Positions 56,872 to 64,000 of a DNA stretch of 64,000 bases are shown here, piece after piece (positions within the stretch are counted from its first letter, which is position 1; each line of letters opens with the position of its first letter). The stretch is taken from positions 496,001 to 560,000 of the forward strand of contig SADC01000907.1 in NCBI GenBank assembly GCA_004194705.1, written 5' to 3'. Source of the stretch: Ditylenchus dipsaci (Eukaryota > Nematoda > Chromadorea > Rhabditida > Anguinidae). The translations under genes and the position numbers were made by a program. The notes under the pieces are model-generated. The model searched no databases, was not told the DNA's origin, and saw only the letters and a program-made list of their open reading frames with translations.

Positions 56872-59800
56872 CTATGAGTGTACTCCTGCACTAACCTTAG
56901 AACTGGCTGAGATAGCAAAAAATGTCTTGAAGTATTTACTTTGTTCGCCGCCACCCTTTTTAATTATTGCCAAAATCATGTTCTTACAGTCATCACGGAT
57001 GGTTTTGTTTAAAGCTAAATAAATCACTGGAGGAACACCTAAATGATGCAGTCTTAAAAATTGGAGACAATAATAAGTTTACCATGGATATGGAACCAGC
57101 AGAACTGTGCAAAATACATTATTGTTTCATGCACATCGTAATGGTTCATCAATACATAAACCGACCCAGTTACAAAGTTGAGAAAGCTAATAATCAGAAT
57201 TTGAAAAAACATCTTAAAACGATTTTATTATTTAGTTTATTTAAATGTTGATGTCTGAATTGTTTAAAAATTTCACAGACATTCGATTACACATTTCACT
57301 GTTTTTAGCATTGGGTTGATACATAATTAATGCGGATTTTCGTTACTTTACTTACTTGTCAAAAATGAGTTAATAGACGAAATTTATCTATGTAGTCAAC
57401 AATTGACATCAAACTGTACTGATAGACTATATTTTTTTAATGAAATTATTCAGTGTTGTCAAGTCATGTGTAGTGGAACAAAAATTTGCTGTCGATTAAT
57501 TTGTATCTGAAAATTTCCCACAATGGCTTTTCTGGGGTTTTGAGTCGAGCACTCGATCTTAAAAATCTCAAGACTTTTCAAAAAATGGTTACCGAAATGT
57601 GACTTTTTATTGGGTCCATTCAAAAATACATGAGGGATTGAATTTGTATACAAATAAATTTTTCTCTTTTATTTCATATTGTGTTGAAGCATTTATTCAA
57701 ATGTGGTTTCGGGAATTACAATTTCCAACAGTTGCGGCAATTTTCAGTCGGTTGATTGCTGACAAAATTTCGAATTTACAGTGAAAAGTTTGCACTTACC
57801 ATTTTTTGCGAACTGGTTACTTTTCTTATATTTTCTGTGCTCACAATCTGGTTTTTAAAAAATAAAATGATGAAGAATATGAGATAAATTATAGGGATGG
57901 CTACAGCTACGCATATATCGTGCACATTGTCTACCAAGTTAATGTACTAAATATAGTTTTTATTAAAACAATTTAAAAGTTTTTTTAGGACGGCTATCCA
58001 CTCGCGATACTTTCTGAACAAAGTTTTGAATCTTTTAATTATAAATCGACAATTTTGACTGTAAGAGTTTTGAAAACGTTGCTCCTAAAATCTGTTCCTG
58101 AAACCGAATCCGTTATATTAGGTCCGAGAAATTTCGAGGAGCTGAAGTATCTTTTAAAGGGGGGGGGTAAAGGTGGCTTCCATGGCGCAGTGCGTATGCG
58201 CTTACTTTATTTTTGGCCCAAAATAATGTTGCAGGTTCCATCCCACGTGGTGGCACGCTATTTATTTTGGCTTGTTTGACCAGTTCTAGGGGTAATTTGG
58301 GTTGCTAATTTCGAATCTGGCGTCAGAAAAGTCTAATCACCCCTATAACTGGTCAAACAAGCCAAAATAAATAGCGTGCCACCACGTGGGATCGAACCTG
58401 CAACATTATTTTAGGCCAAAAATAAAGTAAGCGCTTACGCACCGCGCCATGGAAGCCACTTTTTCAAGCCTAAATGGCTTTCCCCCTTTAAACGGGCATG
58501 CTCGTCGCCGATGGGAACATTTTGAAAGGCGGGTACCAGCGAAATTTAAACGAGAATTAATTTAACGAAATTTTGGAAAAGTCGAGGAAAAATTATACCT
58601 CCAGTGGGAATTGAACCGACGAACAACTTTCGCAGTTCGCCGCCGCTATCCCACTCGTAAAACCCCAAGTCTCGCATTTCGCAATTTGAGAAAATGCATA
58701 ATTAATCACCAATGTTGCCATACTGAACAAAATTTTACCAGCAAAATTACTTTTAGCCAAAATTTTCAGTTCCTAGGAGTTTGCATATTTGCATAATCGC
58801 GCAATTAATCACACCTGATTTTTTTTGCAATAATCGTTGCGATTAATCGCATTTGATTTTTCACAGATATTCGCAATCGCATCGGGTTAAGACTGAAAAA
58901 ATCGCTAGCGCAAAAGGCTAAATCGTCAGCTTTAATCTCAACGCATTCGGATTCAGAAAGAGATTTTGGTTTCGCAGTAATTTTCCAAAAAAACTTTTAC
59001 TGAGAAAATTGTTGAATTCTTGTTAAAAGATTTAAAACTTCTTAACTTATTCTGAAGAAGTCTGTAAGAAACTTAATTTTAAGACACAATTTTCTTTTAG
59101 TATCATTGTGCATTTTGACTTTTTTTAGACAACTTTAATTATGGCCGTCGTATTTTTTCATTACCTACTTTTCTCTTGTCTAATTTATCTAAAAAATATT
59201 CACAGAACACAATTACCGTATTTCTTGTAATTTGGCTTAATTTTTTGGATGCCCAAAATCTTGAAATTGTAAATCAAAAATGGCCCTAACTCTGAAGTTC
59301 TAGTCAAAAAAAAAAGAGGGGGGGGCTAAATTAGAGGGGGGGGCTAAATTAGAGGAAATACGGTACGCGAAAAGAAAATTGGGCCCTAAATTGGGGTAAC
59401 AAAGTCTTCTACAAAATCACAGAAAATGCTGCTTAATTAATGTTCACAAACATCTCCATGAACATCATCAACATAACCGGCGTAGGGATTGCAGGACCAG
59501 GTAAAATGTAGACTTGTGAAAATTACAGGCTTGACAAACAGCATCCAAAGGGCAAAATAAGCAAAAGCTACGGAAAGCCAGATGTATGTACGCCATCCTT
59601 AAAAGATGCTTATAACGGTTAATAATACATGGTAAACAAAACTGTCTATTTTTAATCATTTAAAATGTTGAGGGCACTTAGTACTACCTTTTGCAATTGA
59701 TTTCTACTATATTTTCTACCTTTATTTGAAATCTACCAAATTATTCACAGTAATAGACGCCCTAGATTCTCTTAGGGAGGTATCGAATTAAGATGAAAAC

Positions 59801-61260
59801 AGTGGTAGAAATCAAGTTTCCACCTCCTATAATATACTCGCACGTTGCATGAGTTTTTCCATAAATTTGTTTTGTAGTAATGCAGAAAAAAAGAAAACAT
59901 GAAATAAGTGTATAATAAACATAAATAAGTTTATTTTATTGGCTAAAATTATTTACCCCGCCAAATTATTCTTTTTCCCCGCCAAATTATTCTTTTACCC
60001 CGCCAAATCGTAAAAATGAGTATTTCTCGGAGTTCTCATGTCGTAAATTTTTTTTATTTTGATCATCATGTAGCCCTGAATCTCTTGTTTCTGATAAGCT
60101 ATCAACTGACTCGTTGTTGATGAAAAAAATTCAGAAATACTCATTTTCTATGAAACAACTCCTTTTCACTGCTCTCCTCCTCTTTTTTCAATTTTTTTTT
60201 AACGACAAGGGTCGGTTGATGGCTTATCAGAAAATAGAGATTCAGGGCTACATGATTGTCAAAAGAAAAAATTTCACGACATAAAAACAACGAGAAATAC
60301 TCATTTTTACGGTTTTGGGGGGGGGGGATAAATGAATGATTTGGAGGGGTAAAAGAATAATTTGGCAGGTGAAAGTACTCACAGCCTATTTTATTTGCCA
60401 TTTTGTTTTTTATCAAACCATTTTTGTGTTTAGCAAACCTTTGAAAATTTACCACCAAAGAGTCTTGCTTCTAGGCTTTTCGACAGTATGATTAAACATC
60501 GATTCAAAGACAAAATTGTTTCAGCTATGCTCTCAGTTGCCCACAGTGCTAAAATTAAAAAATCATGTAAAAAGACTCGTATACGAGTCTTAATTTAGCG
60601 ACCAGGGCCCAGCACAAACTTTTCAGTTTCGGCTCGGTCTGTAAGAAATTTTTTAAAATTCAGGCATGGCCTCAGCCCGGGCTGTGCTTGCAAAAGCAGC
60701 AAAACTTTGATACACTAAAATTCAGATGAAACTTAAAATACCTTTTTTTGAGAAATTTTTGTAAAGTGTTCGGCTTCTAAGAGTGCATACATCTCTTATA
60801 TGAAAATTACTCAACTTTTGAATGAACGGCGAATCTTTGCAATTTTCAGCAATACCGATTTTGATTAAAAGAAAGATTACCTGTTGCAACCACTCCAGTC
60901 ACATATAAAAAAGTGGGTGAGGAGCAATAAACAGCACCTATTATAGACAGATAGCCGTGCACATAGCCCAACAACCAAAGATTGCAAACATCTGCAATGC
61001 TCATAAAAAGCAAAATTTTGTAGCAAGAGCATTCTCGATGCTTGTAAATCGAAATTATACAGGGCACATACAAAATCTAAACCAAAAATTCTGATTAAAT
61101 ACAAAATAGTTGAACAAACATAGTAAATAGTAGTCAACACGATGAGTATAACGGACTTGTAAAAATGTTGACGCTTTTCCAAAGGTACTTCTTCGATGTG
61201 AAAATTGTTGCAGTTGTAGAGACGATTAAATTCTTGCGGTTCAAATAGAATTTTGTTCAT
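56872..61260 (-). CDS. Class T serpentine receptor (srt), chemosensory GPCR
   Basis: Seven exons on the minus strand, all in phase with no frame breaks: 61260-61120, 61076-60881, 60548-60453, 59597-59452, 57946-57800, 57212-57083, 57038-56872; 340 aa. Srt receptors are nematode seven-helix GPCRs used mainly in chemosensory neurons. Visible marks: an N-terminal extracellular NCNNF glycosylation-type stretch, CYKILLFMSIADVCNLWLLG, GAVYCSSPTFLY, ATESIAETILSLNRCLIIL (the family's LNRC motif), GWRTYIWLSVAFAYFALWML, NPYAGYVDDVHGD, a long helix with KNQIVSTENI and the C-terminal HGVPPVIYLALNKTIRDD (HGxPP..YLxxNKxIR). The length is normal for the family. The ligand is unknown. Confidence 0.9.
58158..58487. 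mobile_element. TTAA-flanked foldback of two opposed tRNA-like SINE arms
   Basis: TTAA at 58154-58157 and 58488-58491. The left arm carries an A-box-like TGGCGCAGTGCG (about 58183) and GGTTCCATCCC; the right arm, inverted, carries TGGCGCGGTGCG and a perfect B box GGTTCGATCCC. The two arms are inverted copies of one tRNA-derived unit. It lies in an srt intron. A further TTAA element starts right after it (acgggcatgc, 58492). Confidence 0.65.
59216..59363. repeat. TA-flanked MITE, CCGTAT family
   Basis: Starts CCGTATTTCTTGTAATTTGG, ends GAGGAAATACGG, with TA on both sides. It lies about 90 bp downstream of the srt exon ending at 59452 (minus strand). Confidence 0.75.
59945..60370. repeat. Foldback element in an srt intron
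   Basis: Arms begin with iterated ccccgccaaattattctttt and its inverse, contain gagtatttctcg..., and hold the catgtagccctgaatctct / agagattcagggctacatg motif pair. It is the fourth foldback here with that motif. Confidence 0.6.
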
Positions 61261-64000
61261 TGTCTTGCAGGGACTAGTAGGAAGAAATGGATAAATAAGA
61301 ATTTAGCTCTGGAAAAAGCTAACTGTTTTTGATATTTACGTATTCTAAGAACTGTCTGTGCTTTTTACTGAAAAAATCAACTAATGGGCGGTATGTGTGA
61401 TGTTTCAACTCTTACTCACTACTGATTAATTCTGTTGTGTTGGCAGAACTTTGATTAAAGCTTATTAAGGTAGTAATTTATTTAGCATAATATTTTTAAG
61501 TGTAACTTAATTACAAGTTTGTTAACGTATTTAGAGTTATTTATGTGGTAGGCAGACTTAATAAACTCGAATTTTGTTGAACTTATGAAGTTAGAAGCTT
61601 AAGTTACTTAATTTGTTAGAGTTAAATTTTTTTAAAGAGAAGCTTTAAAAAATATAAAACGTGTTAAACTCATTGGTAGGAGTGCACTATTATAAAGTGG
61701 TGTAAACTCGGTTTACACCAGCATTTTCTTAATCAAAACATAAGGAAATTCAAAAGACCGAAGGGAAAACACCACCTTATAAGTTCTATTTAACGTCCCA
61801 CCAAGAAGTTCGTTTTCATCTAGGGTCTGACACTTTTACCTTAATTTTCGAAAATTCTATACACTGATTGCAAAAAGTTTCTGTCAGAGTAAAAAAGTGG
61901 CGAAATAGATGTCTTCACAAAAACAGCCATATATCGGCGACTGTTAACAGTAATCTTTTTTTCGCAATCTTTTTTTAACAGAATGGCAAAGATATATCTT
62001 TTGAAAAAACTGCGGCACTTGTCCACTCCTGGGAGGAGGGGAGGGGTCCCTGCTACAAAAGCCCACTTTTTTGACAGCAACTCACTGTGTAGATGAAAAA
62101 AAGTTGACTTCATATTAGGACCATCCAATCTCACACCACCCCCACCCCCAAAAGGGAAAAAGTGCCGAAACTGCGTATTCGAAAGGTTATGACCAAAAGA
62201 AATGTAGGTGAAAAAATTGAGCAATCTTGAATACATGAACCTCCAAAAATTCGATCCTGAGCTGGATCCAAAACTTTTTTTAAGACATTGATTAAAAAAT
62301 GTCAGCTACAGATGACAATATTTGATGTTATAGCTCTTTTTATATAGTTCCAGGTTTGACTTGTATTTTCGGAGTGCTAAAACTATTGGCTGTGATCATA
62401 GTCGAGTTGACCCCTCAACTTTTTAGGGGTCAACTTTTGTTAAAATTACTAAAATTACTTTTTTGAAGGGAAAGTGCCAAATCTAATATTTTTCACCCCC
62501 ACTCAACGTTTCGATGTTTACAAGATGGCTTTTACAGAAACTTGAAATTTTCTTTCTGCAAAATTTTGAAAAATGTTGACCCCAAGTTGACCCCTGTTGA
62601 CCCCTCAACTTTTTTTATCCTCCGATTTTTCTGCGTCGAATTTTAACAAATCACTCGGAAAAACTGCCTTTATTTTCGTGTAGAGCTCAAAAAGTAGCCC
62701 TAGAGTCATGAATATCGAAATAAAAAAATATAAAAATAAATATTGACATTTTTTGAATTTAAGAAAAAGTTGACCCTAAAAGTTCACCCCGACTATGATT
62801 ACGGCCATTGGTTGACAAATATTAATTTAAAAAGCTTTTATAACCAAAGAAACTTATGTTTTTAACAAATAAAAGCTTTCAAATTTTTGCACAAAATACA
62901 AGAGCTTTTATATGCGCACTCATAATCCACTATAATTGTGTCCAGTTTGCATATTGTGTTATTGCTTATCATTCATGAAATTTCTAGCCAAAAAGTTTGC
63001 TTGTCGCAGCTTAACAGATAAAAAAGTGTCTCATTAAAGAGTATCAAAATCTAAAAAATTAACTTAAAAAATTTGAAAATTATCGCAAATAATAACTAGT
63101 TCTAGTAAAACAGGCTTTTTATACTTTAAAAGATCTGAGTAAATTTAAATAACAAGTTTACAAAAAATACTTTTAATTTAAAATTGACAGTCTAGCCAGC
63201 TTAAAAGAGATTAAATATGCTTGTGTTTCAGCCTTATCTAATTTTAAATACGAGACGATCTGCCGTTCAAAGTCTGCAAACGAATGCCACGAATAATAGA
63301 TGAGACATAACAAATTTTATGTATGCTCACTAAATTGCTCATGAACTTATCGGTTCTTTAAAGTAAAAATTTAATAAGGTGTTATAGCCGGGCAAACCTT
63401 TTTCTCGCCGTTAAAACTTTTTGTGAGAAATTCTGGAATTTTTTTCGTAGAAACGTGAAAAAGAATTTTTTTGCCCTTAAAGTATTTTTTGCCGCTCCGC
63501 TTATTTTCTCTTGCTGTGAAAAGTGTTTTTACATCAAGAAAAAATTTGTGACAGAAAGTTTTTTTACGGCAAGAAGAATATTTACCCGGCTGTAATTTCG
63601 GTGGTCATAAAAATTGTTCATTAATTTTTTCTCTACATTTTTTGCTATTAAGCGATCTATGTGAACCCACAGTTTCTTCCAACCGATTCTCCGTTCCTCC
63701 ATTTTGCGAAAAAAAAATTAGGTCCTCACTTTCTGCTGTAGCCGAACTCCCCGTTTTTGCAAATACTACTCCAGATGTACTTTTTGGCTTGTGATATATA
63801 GTGTTAGTCAGGAAGTTTTTTTCAGTTCAGAAAATATCTAACATACGCTGGAGAAAGTGAGAAGTGTAAAGGAAAAGTGTGTTTGCACCAAAAAAAAGTA
63901 TTGTCCGTTTGAAACTAAAAATTGCCATTGTCATCAACGGTGATGATCCTTTAAAATTTTTTAGTATATTTTTGCGCATTTTGTAATTTCTCGGAAAAAT
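61261..64000. other. Intergenic region, right end
   Basis: No coding exon was recognised. An inverted repeat at about 62393-62803 (catagtcgagttgacccct / ...ttcaccccgactatg) has gttgacccct units. Near the edge, aaaaaaagtattgtcc (about 63890-63905) matches the right end of the GGACAATAC family; its left end was not found. Confidence 0.5.

Noticed and set aside
61841..62236. 131-codon minus-strand frame as a gene
   Set aside because: Irregular composition with a G-rich run, no family motif, no supporting splice structure.

Overview
The window is AT-rich, intron-rich animal DNA, and several independent signs point to a nematode. There is a complete class-T serpentine chemoreceptor gene (a nematode-specific GPCR family). 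The prohormone convertase 2 gene is very close to nematode EGL-3. Blocks of TTAGGC, the nematode telomere unit, occur inside the window. Several start codons sit 3-14 bases after a splice-acceptor sequence with no matching donor in view, as expected for spliced-leader trans-splicing. Intron acceptors end in ttttag about as often as tttcag, which argues against Caenorhabditis itself; the species is not identified.

Layout, left to right: (1) 1877-7658 (+), a 17-exon kappaB-Ras (NKIRAS)-like small GTPase with an unusual Ser/Pro-rich N-terminal extension. (2) 8630-17223 (+), a 20-exon PPR-type mitoribosomal protein of the PTCD3/mS39 family. (3) 18423-18934 (-), a small heat-shock protein with a TATA box and a heat-shock element. 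(4) 19336-20069 (-), a two-exon, 106-residue protein that is essentially a lone CARD domain resembling that of CED-4. (5) 22394-31164 (-), a 21-exon SLC23 nucleobase/ascorbate-type transporter with a 7-nt microexon and a GC-AG intron. (6) About 31.2-41 kb, a transposon graveyard with hAT, PIF/Harbinger and TTAA-flanked elements nested inside one another. (7) 41086-42377 (-), an unrecognised secreted/single-pass membrane protein. (8) 42.4-45.3 kb, more large foldback elements. (9) 45880-46200 (+), a BED-zinc-finger fragment of a hAT transposase. (10) 46480-52920 (-), the 14-exon prohormone convertase 2 gene. (11) 56872-61260 (-), the 7-exon srt chemoreceptor. The rest is intergenic DNA and repeats.

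Two themes run through the window. First, at least nine exons in six reading units break frame by one base (in one case +1 or -2), nearly always in a homopolymer, and the expected protein resumes once that base is allowed for. Several of these genes are otherwise intact and conserved, so assembly indels are the most economical explanation. Second, a large share of the non-coding DNA is foldback DNA. Short elements with recognisable target-site duplications (TA, TTAA, TNA, 8 bp, 9 bp) sit in introns and between genes and are often inserted in one another, which gives a relative order of insertion.

Gene models were assembled by hand from reading frame, splice phase and family knowledge. Exon edges are firm where phases agree and are marked where they do not.
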